DNA of 64,000 bases from Clostridiales bacterium (GTDB lineage: Bacteria; Bacillota; Clostridia; Lachnospirales; Lachnospiraceae): positions 1-64,000 of the forward strand of contig JAJQAA010000048.1 in NCBI GenBank assembly GCA_021204045.1. The letters are read 5' to 3'. Shown piece by piece: positions 1 to 12,285 of the stretch. Position numbers and translations under genes: made by a program. The notes below the pieces were generated by a model. It saw nothing but the letters and a program-made list of their open reading frames with translations, was not told the DNA's origin and did no database searches. Within the stretch, counting starts at the first letter, position 1; every line of letters starts with the position of its first letter.

Positions 1-241
1 TTGGTTCGTTTTTTGTTCTGAATGTTTCCATCCGCAGCTGTCTACCACGACAGCTATCTCTTTGGAATCTTCAGGGTTTTAAACACTGTTCAATCTTCCA
101 TTTTCAAGGTTCGTCTCGTCGCTGACTTTTTAGCGACAGCTTTTGTATATTACCACTGTGTCAGCTTTTTGTCAACAACTTTTTTTCATCTTTTTTCTTT
201 TTTTCCATTTTTTGTGAAAAAAGAAATCATTTGGAATTGAG

Positions 242-329
242 CGGAGAAAGAGGGATTTGAACCCTCGCGCCGGTTGCCCGACCTACACCCTTAGCAGGGG
301 CGCCTCTTCGGCCTCTTGAGTATTTCTCC
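242..329 (-). tRNA. tRNA-Ser (anticodon GCT)
   Basis: Reverse complement GGAGAAATACTCAAGAGGCCGAAGAGGCGCCCCTGCTAAGGGTG...GGTTCAAATCCCTCTTTCTCCG; 7-bp acceptor GGAGAAA/TTTCTCC, long variable arm, anticodon loop TGCTAAG. Confidence 0.93.
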
Positions 330-435
330 GAACTACAATTTCCAATATGATCATGCCCCAAAAAAACGTCTGTGTTTTTTGGACGCATTAACGATTATAC
401 TGGATAATTTTTTTATTGTCAACCCATAAATTTGC

Positions 436-552
436 TCATTTACAGATTTTCTGCATAAACCATACACAAATTGCAATGATCCCTAACGCGGCAAAGATTC
501 CGCCCATTCCTTTTACCATAATTTCCAGCGCGATATACAGATTTCCTGTCAT
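436..552 (-). CDS. Small OadG-like membrane protein (38 aa), putative gamma subunit/partner of the Na+ pump
   Basis: Reverse-strand ORF MTGNLYIALEIMVKGMGGIFAALGIIAICVWFMQKICK*, immediately downstream of the beta-subunit gene; one TM helix with GMGGIF motif. Absent from ORF track (too short). Confidence 0.65.
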   Translation of the reverse strand: MTGNLYIALEIMVKGMGGIFAALGIIAICVWFMQKICK

Positions 553-571
553 TATTTTCACCCTCCTGCTA

Positions 572-1708
572 TTACAGATATTGTGCACCCAGGCTGATCA
601 GAAGGCCGCCCGCGACTACAGATGCAATCTGGCCGGAAACATTAGCTCCCACTGCATGCATCAGAATAATATTACCTTTTTCCTCCTCGCTCGCCAGCTT
701 TTGTACAACGCGGGCAGACATTGGAAACGCGGATATTCCCGCCGCGCCGATCATTGGATTAATTTTTTCTTTCAAAAACAGATTCAGTATCTTGGCAAAC
801 AATACGCCGCCGATACTGTCAAATACAAACGCCGCCAACCCGATTGCCATGATCATTACGGTATCTACACGCACGAAAGCATCTGCCCGCATGCTGAAAG
901 CAATCGTTATTCCGAGCAGAAGCGTGATCAGATTAACCAGCTGATTCTGCGCTGTATCCGAAAGATTATTCAGAACTCCGCATTCTCTTAAAAGATTTCC
1001 AAACATCAGAAAACCAACCAGTGCCACCGACATCGGTGCAATCATACCTACGATAATTGTTACCACAATAGGAAATGCAATGCGCATGCTTTTCGAAACA
1101 TTTCCCGGCCGGTACTCCATGTGAATGCGCCGTTCCTTCTTTGTCGTCACCAGTTTGATCGCCAGCGGCTGTACGATCGGCACTAACGCCATGTAAGAAT
1201 AGGCAACCACCGCAATCGCACCAACATAATCCGATTTCATAATCTGTGATACAAGTATGGACGTCGGACCATCCGCCGCTCCAATAACGCCAATGGAAAT
1301 CGCGTCCTTCAGGTCAAACCCAAGTGCCGCGGCGATACAGATTGCCACAAAGATGCCAAACTGTGCGGCTGCTCCAAACAGAAACATAATTGGCTGCGAG
1401 AGCAGCGGTCCAAAATCAATCATCGCGCCGATTCCGATAAACAACAGAATCGGCATGACTTCCGCAGCCTCAATTCCAACATCATATAGCCATTCAATAA
1501 TACCGGTGACTTCACCGATTCCAGACATCGTCTGATTCAGAACTCCCGTATCCGGCAGATTTACCAGAATCGCGCCAAATCCCATCGGGAGCAGAAGCGA
1601 CGGTTCGCATCCCTTTTTAACCGCCAGCCAGATTAAAAAAATACCAACCACATACATAAATAGCATCTGCGGTGTAACGGATAAAACCCCATTGATTAAA
1701 AAATTCAT
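572..1708 (-). CDS. Sodium ion-translocating decarboxylase beta subunit (OadB/GcdB family)
   Basis: Protein MNFLINGVLSVTPQMLFMYVVGIFLIWLAVKKGCEPSLLLPMGFGAILVNLP... and DGPTSI motif; start at M9 of the ORF preceded by GGAGG. Confidence 0.9.
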   Translation of the reverse strand: MNFLINGVLSVTPQMLFMYVVGIFLIWLAVKKGCEPSLLLPMGFGAILVNLPDTGVLNQTMSGIGEVTGIIEWLYDVGIEAAEVMPILLFIGIGAMIDFGPLLSQPIMFLFGAAAQFGIFVAICIAAALGFDLKDAISIGVIGAADGPTSILVSQIMKSDYVGAIAVVAYSYMALVPIVQPLAIKLVTTKKERRIHMEYRPGNVSKSMRIAFPIVVTIIVGMIAPMSVALVGFLMFGNLLRECGVLNNLSDTAQNQLVNLITLLLGITIAFSMRADAFVRVDTVMIMAIGLAAFVFDSIGGVLFAKILNLFLKEKINPMIGAAGISAFPMSARVVQKLASEEEKGNIILMHAVGANVSGQIASVVAGGLLISLGAQYL

Positions 1709-1935
1709 CGTTTTCCTCCCGTGTAATTTCATTTTTTAACGCAGGTTCATAAAAACATAAATTTACAAAGTAGCAGCAATTCGGGTTTATTGTTACAAAA
1801 AAACAAGACTTTACTACAGAAATATTTTCCGTAATAAAGTCTTGCCATTTCAAACTTACGCGGATTGTAAATCAATCGTCCTGACGCGCAAGTTACACTT
1901 TCATGCCGGCTACTCCCTCTATCGCATGGAACTGA

Positions 1936-4467
1936 TTATAGCGGATTTTTCTCATTTTGTCCATCAATATTTTCGCCGTTGTTTTCCAGCCCATTGTTTT
2001 CCACTTTGTCTTCTTTGTTCCTGTCTTCACGGACCTTTGCGATGCTGGCGACCCGCACCTGCGATTCCGGATCAATATTCATCAGCTTCACTCCGGAAGT
2101 ATTGCGGCCGATGATGGAAATGTCTTCCGCGGATATCCGGATTACAATTCCCTCCGTTGTGATCATCATAATGTCGTGGTCATCAAACACCAGCTTCGCG
2201 CCGACCAATTCGCCTGTTTTTTCTGTGATCTTATAGCAGAGTACGCCCTTTCCACCTCGATTCTGCGCGGAAAATTCTTCGATCGATGTCCGCTTGCCCA
2301 TACCATTAGCTGAGACAACCAGAAGACAATCTCCCTGCGTATGCATCTGCATACCGATTACTTCATCGCCCTCATTCAGTTTTACGCCGATGACGCCCAT
2401 GGAAACGCGTCCGGTCACGCGCACGTCGCTTTCATGGAAACGGATACACTGGCCGCGTTTGGTCACAAGGAAAATATCCTTCGTATTATCGGTCCCCTTC
2501 ACCTCGATCAGTTCATCACCCTCACGCAGCACAATCGCCTGCAGACCATTTTTACGGACATTTTCATATTCTCTGACCGGAGTGCGTTTTACCATGCCAT
2601 TCTTTGTCGCCATGATAAGGAAATCGGTATCATCGTATTCCTTTACCGGAACAATCGCTGTAATCTTTTCCTCTGCCTGCAGCTGAATCAGATTGACAAT
2701 CGCGGTTCCCCTTGCCGTACGGCTCCCTTCCGGAATCGCGTAAGCTTTCAGACGATATACACGTCCCTTGTCGGTGAAGAACATAATATAATTGTGATTA
2801 CGCGTCAGAATCAGTTCTTCGATGTAATCCTCATCGATTGTCTGCATTCCCTTGATGCCTTTGCCTCCGCGGTTCTGACTCTTGAAATTATCAACGCTCA
2901 TGCGCTTGATATAGCCAAGCTTCGTCATCGCCACAATCGTCGTTTCATTTGGAATCAGATCCTCTGTAGACATATCAAATTCATCGAAACTGATTGATGT
3001 CCGGCGGTCATCACCATATTTATCCGCAATAACCTGGATTTCCTCTTTGATTACGCCAAGTAACTTATTCTCATCTGCAAGGATTGCCTTCAACTCCTCA
3101 ATTTTTACGACCAACTCCTGGTATTCACTTTCTAGCCTGCCACGTTCCAGACCGGTTAATGTACGCAGACGCATATCCACAATTGCCTGTGCCTGTGCGT
3201 CGCTCAGCCCAAAGCGTTCCATCAGCTGCGTTTTTGCAGCCAATACCGTATCTGATCCGCGGATAATCCGGATCACTTCATCAATATGATCAAGCGCGGT
3301 CAACAGACCCTGCAAAATATGTGCGCGTTCTTCCGCTTTGTTCAGATCATACTTTATGCGTCGTGTGACGACCTCTTCTTGATGCTTCAGATAATACTGA
3401 AGCATTTCCAGAATATTCAGCACCTTGGGCTCATTGTTTACCAGAGCCAGCATGATTACGCCAAACGTATCCTGTAGCTGCGTATGCTTTAACAACTGAT
3501 TGAGCACAATATTTGCATTTACATCGCGGCGAAGCTCAATTACAATCCGCATGCCCTGACGGTTGGACTCATCCCTCAGATCCGTAATACCGTCAATCCG
3601 TTTTTCTTTGACCAGATCCGCGATTTTTTCAATCAGCCTGGCCTTATTGACCAGGAACGGAAGCTCCGTGACAACAATACGGTTTTTGCCGTTTTGCATC
3701 GGCTCGATATCCGTCACGGCACGCACCTTTATTTTGCCGCGGCCTGTCCGATATGCTTCCTCAATGCCAGCTTTACCAAGAATCTCCGCACCTGTCGGAA
3801 AATCAGGACCCTTGATCAGATCAAGGACTTCTTCCATCGAAGTTTCTCTGCCTTCATTGACGCGGTTATCAATGATCCGCACGATGGCCTGGACGACCTC
3901 CCGCAGATTGTGCGGCGGAATATTGGTCGCCATACCGACCGCGATACCGGAGGTACCGTTTACCAACAGATTGGGATAGCGGGACGGCAGTACCGTCGGT
4001 TCCTTTTCCGTCTCATCAAAGTTCGGCATGAAATCAACGGTATTTTTATTAATATCTGCAAGCATTTCCATGGAAATCTTGCTCAGGCGCGCTTCCGTAT
4101 AACGCATGGCCGCGGCGCCGTCGCCATCGACGGAACCAAAGTTACCATGGCCATCCACCAGCGGATAACGGGTGGACCACTCCTGAGCCATATTGACTAG
4201 CGCTCCATAGATTGAACTATCACCGTGCGGATGATATTTACCCATTGTATCACCGACGATACGCGCGCATTTTCTGTGCGGTTTGTCCGGACCGTTGTTC
4301 AGCTCGATCATCGCGTAAAGAATCCGGCGCTGTACCGGTTTTAAACCATCCCGCACATCCGGGAGCGCGCGGGAGGCAATGACACTCATGGCATAATCGA
4401 TATAAGATTTTTCCATGGTTGATTTCAAATCAATTTCATGTACCTTATCGAATACATTCGGTTCCAT
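1936..4467 (-). CDS. gyrA: DNA gyrase subunit A
   Basis: [47 protein letters not shown]-terminal GyrA-box repeats (QNRGGKG). Confidence 0.98.
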   Translation of the reverse strand: MEPNVFDKVHEIDLKSTMEKSYIDYAMSVIASRALPDVRDGLKPVQRRILYAMIELNNGPDKPHRKCARIVGDTMGKYHPHGDSSIYGALVNMAQEWSTRYPLVDGHGNFGSVDGDGAAAMRYTEARLSKISMEMLADINKNTVDFMPNFDETEKEPTVLPSRYPNLLVNGTSGIAVGMATNIPPHNLREVVQAIVRIIDNRVNEGRETSMEEVLDLIKGPDFPTGAEILGKAGIEEAYRTGRGKIKVRAVTDIEPMQNGKNRIVVTELPFLVNKARLIEKIADLVKEKRIDGITDLRDESNRQGMRIVIELRRDVNANIVLNQLLKHTQLQDTFGVIMLALVNNEPKVLNILEMLQYYLKHQEEVVTRRIKYDLNKAEERAHILQGLLTALDHIDEVIRIIRGSDTVLAAKTQLMERFGLSDAQAQAIVDMRLRTLTGLERGRLESEYQELVVKIEELKAILADENKLLGVIKEEIQVIADKYGDDRRTSISFDEFDMSTEDLIPNETTIVAMTKLGYIKRMSVDNFKSQNRGGKGIKGMQTIDEDYIEELILTRNHNYIMFFTDKGRVYRLKAYAIPEGSRTARGTAIVNLIQLQAEEKITAIVPVKEYDDTDFLIMATKNGMVKRTPVREYENVRKNGLQAIVLREGDELIEVKGTDNTKDIFLVTKRGQCIRFHESDVRVTGRVSMGVIGVKLNEGDEVIGMQMHTQGDCLLVVSANGMGKRTSIEEFSAQNRGGKGVLCYKITEKTGELVGAKLVFDDHDIMMITTEGIVIRISAEDISIIGRNTSGVKLMNIDPESQVRVASIAKVREDRNKEDKVENNGLENNGENIDGQNEKNPL

Positions 4468-4490
4468 ATGTTATCTCCTTTAGTAATGCC

Positions 4491-6404
<1,914 letters not shown>

Positions 6405-7499
6405 TTAGTGTCCTCCTCTTTCATCAATAACTGTGCCTTCTACTACCTTAAAAATCTGATCAATCGGAAAACGATGACTGACAAAATCCTCCAGCCCGGT
6501 ACAGGTGATCATTGTCTGGATATGACGGATTGCTTCCAGTAAATGGTTTTGCCGCTCCGAATCCAGCTCCGATAATACATCATCCAGCAAAAGTACCGGG
6601 TAATCGTTTACTATCTTTTTTACAATCTCAATTTCCGCCAGCTTCAAAGATAGTGCCGCGGTCCGCTGCTGACCCTGCGAACCAAAACGGCGTATATCGA
6701 CTTCTCCAATATAAAATCCGACATCATCCCGATGAGGACCGGTCAAAGTTGTCTTTTGTCTGATATCCTGTTCCCGGCTGCGCGCAAATTCCGTTTCCAG
6801 AAATTCCGGAGCCGTATCCGGATCATAGACCATCTTGAGATGTTCCTTTTCTCCGGAAAGCTTCCAATGAATCTCATCAATCATTTCATTAAGCTGTGAA
6901 ATAAAATTTCCCCGGTATTGAATCAGTTCCTTTCCGTACTGAATCAGCTGCATATCCCATACATCCAGCGTTTCCTCATATTCCGGATGGAAAACAAGCT
7001 CTTTTAACAGTTTATTTCTCTGCATCAGTGCCCGATTATAAGAAACCAGAGAATGCACATACAGCTTGTTGAGCTGGCAAAGCTCCATATCAACAAATTT
7101 TCTTCGCTCTGCCGGGCCATTTTTAATCAGGTTCAGATCCTCAGGAGAAAAAAATACGACATTTACGATGCCAAACAGTTCGCTTGCCCTTCGAATCGGA
7201 ATCCCGTTGACCGCGACGCCCTTTGCCTTATTTTTTTTCAGATGCATATCAATACGGTAAGGGACGTCCTTCTTATGTATCTTCAGTTTTATGTGAGATT
7301 CATCCTCACCAAAACGGATCATTTCTCTGTCTTTACTGCCGCGGTGTGATTTTGTTGTACAACAGACATACACTGCTTCAAGAATGTTTGTCTTTCCCTG
7401 CGCGTTGTTGCCGTACAGAATGTTTGTTCCGGGACTGAAATCCATATGTAATTCGTTATAGTTGCGGTAATTTTTTAATTCGACAGAATCAATAATCAT
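6405..7499 (-). CDS. recF: DNA replication and repair protein RecF
   Basis: NILYGNNAQGKTNILEAVY Walker [23 protein letters not shown]; between gyrB and S4 gene. Confidence 0.97.
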   Translation of the reverse strand: MIIDSVELKNYRNYNELHMDFSPGTNILYGNNAQGKTNILEAVYVCCTTKSHRGSKDREMIRFGEDESHIKLKIHKKDVPYRIDMHLKKNKAKGVAVNGIPIRRASELFGIVNVVFFSPEDLNLIKNGPAERRKFVDMELCQLNKLYVHSLVSYNRALMQRNKLLKELVFHPEYEETLDVWDMQLIQYGKELIQYRGNFISQLNEMIDEIHWKLSGEKEHLKMVYDPDTAPEFLETEFARSREQDIRQKTTLTGPHRDDVGFYIGEVDIRRFGSQGQQRTAALSLKLAEIEIVKKIVNDYPVLLLDDVLSELDSERQNHLLEAIRHIQTMITCTGLEDFVSHRFPIDQIFKVVEGTVIDERGGH

Positions 7500-7705
7500 T
7501 TTTCAATCCGAATCGTCTCTCCACGATAATTCACAAGATCGCCCGCGTGCAGTTTCTTGCCACGCTGATATTCTACTTCTCCATTTACCTGAACAAGTCC
7601 GTCACCGATTGCATATTTTGCGTCAACACCGGATTCACATAAACCGGCCGCTTTCAGCGCCTGGCCAAGTTTAATATAATCGTCATGCAGCTTTATTATT
7701 TCCAT
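7496..7705 (-). CDS. yaaA: S4-domain RNA-binding protein (YaaA-like)
   Basis: 69 aa with S4 signature IKLGQALKAAGLCESGVDAKYAIGDGLVQVNGEVEYQRGKKL; 4-nt overlap with recF. Confidence 0.88.
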   Translation of the reverse strand: MEIIKLHDDYIKLGQALKAAGLCESGVDAKYAIGDGLVQVNGEVEYQRGKKLHAGDLVNYRGETIRIEK

Positions 7706-7729
7706 ATTTCTCCTTTTTCAAACATCCTG

Positions 7730-8845
7730 TCAGTTTTCAACGATGAAGTTTACCGGAAGAACCAGATAAATGTAGCTCCCCGCTTCATCCCGGATAAAAC
7801 AGGGGGACTTTGGATTCATCATATACAGATCCACCTCTTCATCATCAATTACGCGCAATGCATCCAGAAGAAATTTTGGATTGAAAGCAATCATAATATC
7901 CCTGCCCGTTTTCTGAGCGGACACGTCCGCATTCATCATACCAAATGACGATTTGACTCTCATATTTACATTACTGTCTTCGATTGTAAGAATAATCGGT
8001 TTGCGGTCCGTATCGCGGATCAATATCATCGCACGGTCAATATTGTCCATAAACTCCCGCTTATTGACTTTCACACGCGTCTCATAATCGTTGGAAAGCA
8101 TATGATCAATTCTGAAATATTCTCCTTCAATCAGACGGGAGATTACAACCGTATCGTCAAACTCAAACAGAATGTGATTTTTGCTGAAGAAAATTAACAC
8201 ATCCTTTTCATTATCACCCGTCAGTATCTTACTGATTTCCGATAAAGTTTTTCCCGGAACAATAACCTTCTGGTCCTCATAACGGTCTCTCAGCAGAATA
8301 TTATGGATAGAAATACGATGACCGTCCAGGGAAACAATTTTGAGAATATTATCGTGGACTTCCAATAGTTCTCCGCTCATCATCTTGTTACTGTCGTTTG
8401 GAGCGATAGAGAAAATTGTCTGTCGGATCGCTTCCCGCAGCGTAAGCTGCGAAAGACAGATATAATGGTCTCTTTCTATGTACGGGAGGTAGGAAAATTC
8501 TTCGCCATCCAATCCCTGAATCGTAAATAACGCGTTTTCACATTCAATTCTAGTGTTGAACAGATTGTCGGAAACAATGATTACGCTGGATTCTGAATCC
8601 GGCAGTTTACGGATAATCTCAAAAAGCAATTTTGCGTCCAGGGCTATTTTTCCATGTTCGAGAATCAGGCCTTCGATTTTTGTTTCGATCCCGAGATCCA
8701 TATCTGTCGCCGTTAATTTTATTTCGGAGGTACTGGCATCTATCAGAATGCATTTCAGAATCGGCATGGAGGTATTGGATGCAATCGCTTTGAACACAAT
8801 ATTGATTCCGTTTAATAAAGATTCTTTCTGAAATTGAAGTTTCAT
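7730..8845 (-). CDS. dnaN: DNA polymerase III beta subunit (sliding clamp)
   Basis: MKLQFQKESLLNGINIVFKAIASNTSMPILKCILI...; C-term VLPVNF(I). Confidence 0.97.
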   Translation of the reverse strand: MKLQFQKESLLNGINIVFKAIASNTSMPILKCILIDASTSEIKLTATDMDLGIETKIEGLILEHGKIALDAKLLFEIIRKLPDSESSVIIVSDNLFNTRIECENALFTIQGLDGEEFSYLPYIERDHYICLSQLTLREAIRQTIFSIAPNDSNKMMSGELLEVHDNILKIVSLDGHRISIHNILLRDRYEDQKVIVPGKTLSEISKILTGDNEKDVLIFFSKNHILFEFDDTVVISRLIEGEYFRIDHMLSNDYETRVKVNKREFMDNIDRAMILIRDTDRKPIILTIEDSNVNMRVKSSFGMMNADVSAQKTGRDIMIAFNPKFLLDALRVIDDEEVDLYMMNPKSPCFIRDEAGSYIYLVLPVNFIVEN

Positions 8846-9134
8846 GTGGATAAATTCCTTTCTGATGCTGATTTTGCGATATCTATAAATAATATAATTT
8901 AAATTTCGTCGTATTCGTAGTAGTCGTTGTGAGTTTGTGTAAAACCAGGTTTTTTCCTTTATCTGTAAATAGTTCTTCTGTTAAAAACAATGTTGAAAAG
9001 CAGAATCGTACCTGTGAAAAAAAGGAGGTTTTTCCACAAGATAACGATGTCAGTAAATTATAAATTTAAAATTTGAAAAGTTACCCACAAAAATAAACAA
9101 TATTTCCACAAAAAATGTGGATAACATAACGGGC
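8846..9134. other. Origin-type intergenic region, dnaN-dnaA side
   Basis: Several DnaA-box-like sequences (tttccaca, ttacccaca, tgtggataac) around the AT-rich tract aaattataaatttaaaatttgaaaag. Confidence 0.75.
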
Positions 9135-10508
9135 TTATTGTGGATTTATTTTTTTCATCAGAATGTCGATTGTATTTTGCAGAGTCGGGTTTTGCTGCAG
9201 ATCTAAGGTTATTTTATCAATTCCGTGAATGATTGTCGTGTGGTCGCGCCCACCCAGTACCCGGCCGATTTCCTGGAGAGGAACATTGGTCATATGACGG
9301 CAGAGATACATGGCAATTTGTCTGGGGTAAACAATTTCCTTTGTACGCTTCTGAGAGAGAATATCGAGTGGTGTCAGGTTAAAATGATCACTGACTACCT
9401 GAATAATTTTCTCCGGCGTAACTTCGTGCGAACCGCCCGGCGAGATAATGTCTTTGAGCGCTTCTTCGGCCAGGGCAATATTGATTTCTTTATTATTGTC
9501 AAGTTTTGACAGGGCGACAATTTTGGTGAGAGCGCCTTCCAGTTCACGGATATTTGATTTGATATTGGTGGCAATGTATTTGATTACTTCGTTGTCGATA
9601 TTATAGCCTTCCAGTTCCTCCTTCTTTCTCAGAATTGCCATGCGGGTTTCATAGTCGGGAGACTGGATATCGACGGTGAGGCCCCATTCAAACCGGGAAC
9701 GGAGACGCTCTTCAAGGGTTTCAATTTCTTTCGGCGGCTTATCGGAGGAGATGATAATCTGCTTTTTTGCTTCATACATTGCGTTGAAGGTATGGAAAAA
9801 TTCTTCCTGGGTGCTTTCCTTGCCGATAATAAACTGAATATCATCAATTAAAAGCACATCGTTGTTTCGGTATTTTTCGCGAAATTCCGTCGTGGAAAAA
9901 TTATTTTTATTGCGGATTGCGTCTATCAGCTCGTTTGTAAATTTTTCCGAAGTGACATAAAGAATCTTGGCTTTCGGATTGTTTTTGAGAATAAAATTGG
10001 CGATCGAGTGCATCAGGTGTGTTTTTCCCAGCCCCACGCCGCCATAAATAAAGAGAGGGTTATAAATCTCTCCGGGAGATTCGGCGACAGCGAGGGAAGC
10101 GGCATGGGCAAGATTGTTGTTTGCGCCAACCACAAACGTATCAAACGTATATTTTGGATTCAGATTGGCGTTTTGAAGAGCGCTCTGGCTGACAGCGTTG
10201 CGCTGGCGCCGGATCAGTTGTCCGTTGGAATCCGCTTCATTTTTTATCTGATCTGCGACGACAAAATCAAGTTCGCATTTCAGGCCGGTAATTTCTTCAA
10301 TCGCGATTTTAAGAAGAAAGCCATATTTCTTTTTGATATAACCGGAAAAATTGGCGTCCGGAACAATAATCTGCACGGTTCCGTCCGTATTGGTATTGTA
10401 TACTTTCAGAGGAAGAAGCCAGGTTTTATAAGAAACATCGGAAATTTCATGTTCCTCTTTTAAATATAGCAGAATATCGTTCCATTTTTCTTTGAGTGTT
10501 TCCAACAT
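9135..10508 (-). CDS. dnaA: Chromosomal replication initiator protein DnaA
   Basis: MLETLKEKWNDILLYLKEE..., GGVGLGKTHLMHSIAN, GGRDHTTIIHG. Start moved to MLETLKE from ORF start 10628. Confidence 0.97.
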   Translation of the reverse strand: MLETLKEKWNDILLYLKEEHEISDVSYKTWLLPLKVYNTNTDGTVQIIVPDANFSGYIKKKYGFLLKIAIEEITGLKCELDFVVADQIKNEADSNGQLIRRQRNAVSQSALQNANLNPKYTFDTFVVGANNNLAHAASLAVAESPGEIYNPLFIYGGVGLGKTHLMHSIANFILKNNPKAKILYVTSEKFTNELIDAIRNKNNFSTTEFREKYRNNDVLLIDDIQFIIGKESTQEEFFHTFNAMYEAKKQIIISSDKPPKEIETLEERLRSRFEWGLTVDIQSPDYETRMAILRKKEELEGYNIDNEVIKYIATNIKSNIRELEGALTKIVALSKLDNNKEINIALAEEALKDIISPGGSHEVTPEKIIQVVSDHFNLTPLDILSQKRTKEIVYPRQIAMYLCRHMTNVPLQEIGRVLGGRDHTTIIHGIDKITLDLQQNPTLQNTIDILMKKINPQ

Positions 10509-10747
10509 AACGAAGCGTCTCCTATCAAAATGTGTATAAGATTGCTGACTCAGCCTGTCCTCTATTGTATAACAAAATACTGATTTTTTCAATTGTTTTT
10601 CATGAATTATCAACAGAGTTATCCACATCGTGTGGATAACTTATTCACATACGTTTTTATTGACATTTTTAAGGACGATGGGTACAATCATTTTACAGCA
10701 TGCATTGTATCTTTCAAATAAGAACAGTAGCAGGAGGAAAATAGAAT
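10509..10747. other. Origin-type intergenic region, dnaA upstream side
   Basis: DnaA boxes: ttatccaca 10619-10627, tgtggataa 10631-10639, ttattcaca 10641-10649. Confidence 0.8.
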
Positions 10748-11359
10748 ATGGGTAAGAAAGATCTGCGATGGATGACAAGTGTCGCACTGATGGCAGCAAT
10801 TGTGATTTTACTGGCGAATACTCCGCTGGGGATGATCCAGCTACCGATTATCAAGGCGACAACCGTACACATTCCGGTTATTCTCGGGGCAATCTGGTTT
10901 GGACCGTTGGCCGGCGCAATTCTGGGCGTAGTTTTTGGGTTTTGTTCTATGATCAGCAATACGATGGCGCCAACACTTCTCTCGTTTGCGTTTTCACCGT
11001 TTATGAGTATGAGCGGACTTGCGGGAGCGTTAAAAGCCATATGGATTTCGGTTGGCTGCAGGATGATGATTGGAGTCATTTCCGGCTGGTTCTGGATTAT
11101 TGCGAAAAAACTGAGAATAAATACGACAATATCTCTCCCAATCGCCGGATTTCTGGGATCCATGGTCAACACGGCTTTCGTCATGGGCAGCATTTATGTA
11201 TTATTGGCGTCTGAGTACGCGGCTATGAGAAGCGTGGCAATTGATGCAGTCTGGGGACTGATCATGGGGACGGTGATTGCATCCGGTATTCCGGAGGCGG
11301 TCGCGGCGGCAGTTCTGGTTGGCATTATCGGTAAAATCGTGATGAAAGTATTAAAATAA
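10748..11359 (+). CDS. ECF transporter S component (substrate unknown)
   Basis: ~200 aa, 5-6 TM; MTSVALMAAIVILLANTPLGMIQLPIIKATTVHIPVILGAIWFGPLAGAILG, typical ECF S-component pattern. Confidence 0.8.
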   Translation: MGKKDLRWMTSVALMAAIVILLANTPLGMIQLPIIKATTVHIPVILGAIWFGPLAGAILGVVFGFCSMISNTMAPTLLSFAFSPFMSMSGLAGALKAIWISVGCRMMIGVISGWFWIIAKKLRINTTISLPIAGFLGSMVNTAFVMGSIYVLLASEYAAMRSVAIDAVWGLIMGTVIASGIPEAVAAAVLVGIIGKIVMKVLK

Positions 11360-11512
11360 GGATGAAAACGAACAGTTAAAGTGCGGTTAAAATAATTGAA
11401 AATATTGCTTGACGAAGGCGCAGCTTTTCTATATAATTGAGAAGATGCTCCACAAAAACGGTCGTAATGTATCGATTGATTGGATAAGTAATTGCAGAGG
11501 AGGTGCCGCGAT

Positions 11513-11647
11513 ATGAAAATGACATTTCAGCCGAAAAAAAGACAAAGGTCGAAGGTCCATGGCTTCCGTGCCAGGATGAGTACTCCGGGCGGAAGGAAAG
11601 TATTGGCAGCAAGACGAGCTAAAGGCAGAGCAAAATTAACTGCCTGA
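11513..11647 (+). CDS. rpmH: 50S ribosomal protein L34
   Basis: 44-aa [47 protein letters not shown] with RBS gaggagg; absent from ORF track. Confidence 0.97.
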   Translation: MKMTFQPKKRQRSKVHGFRARMSTPGGRKVLAARRAKGRAKLTA

Positions 11648-11697
11648 TAAACGAAGGTCACAAGAAATTGTGGCCTTTCCTTTAACTCAAAATTAAT

Positions 11698-12045
11698 ATG
11701 AAACGATTTCCAAGTATCAAAAAAAACGCGGATTTTCAGACGGTATATAAAAAAGGAAAATCGGTGGCAAACCGCCGCCTGGTCATGTATGTGATGAAAC
11801 GGGGGGCAGGGGAGAGCCGGATTGGAATTTCCGTAAGTAAAAAGGTTGGAAACAGTGTAGTCAGACATCGATGTGTGAGACTGATTCGGGAGTGTTTTCG
11901 CCTGAACAGGGATATATTACAGACTGGTTTGGACATTGTGATTGTTGTAAGACCCGCAGCGGCGGGCGATGAATATCATGCGATGGAGCGTGCGTTTTTG
12001 CATCTTTGCGGAACACAGGGTATCTTAATGAAAGAATTGAAGTGA
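11698..12045 (+). CDS. rnpA: Ribonuclease P protein component
   Basis: [32 protein letters not shown]...[25 protein letters not shown]. Confidence 0.96.
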   Translation: MKRFPSIKKNADFQTVYKKGKSVANRRLVMYVMKRGAGESRIGISVSKKVGNSVVRHRCVRLIRECFRLNRDILQTGLDIVIVVRPAAAGDEYHAMERAFLHLCGTQGILMKELK

Positions 12046-12050
12046 GAAAA

Positions 12051-12266
12051 ATGATCAAAAAGGGATTGATTCTCATAATTCGGGGATATCAGATTTTTCT
12101 TTCCCCGTTAAAGCTCAGAACTCACTGTATATACACACCGACGTGCTCTCAATATGCCGTGGAAGCACTGGAAAAATATGGTGTTGTGAAAGGATTATGG
12201 TTGTCTGTGAAGCGCATCCTGCGATGCCATCCATGGGCAGAAGGCGGCTATGACCCGGTTCCGTAA
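12051..12266 (+). CDS. yidD: Membrane protein insertion efficiency factor YidD
   Basis: [48 protein letters not shown]...RCHPW. Confidence 0.95.
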   Translation: MIKKGLILIIRGYQIFLSPLKLRTHCIYTPTCSQYAVEALEKYGVVKGLWLSVKRILRCHPWAEGGYDPVP

Positions 12267-12285
12267 CATAAGAGGAGGTAACAGA

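Noticed and set aside
416-991. 191-aa plus-strand ORF near the window start
   Set aside because: Antisense to oadB and the OadG-like ORF.
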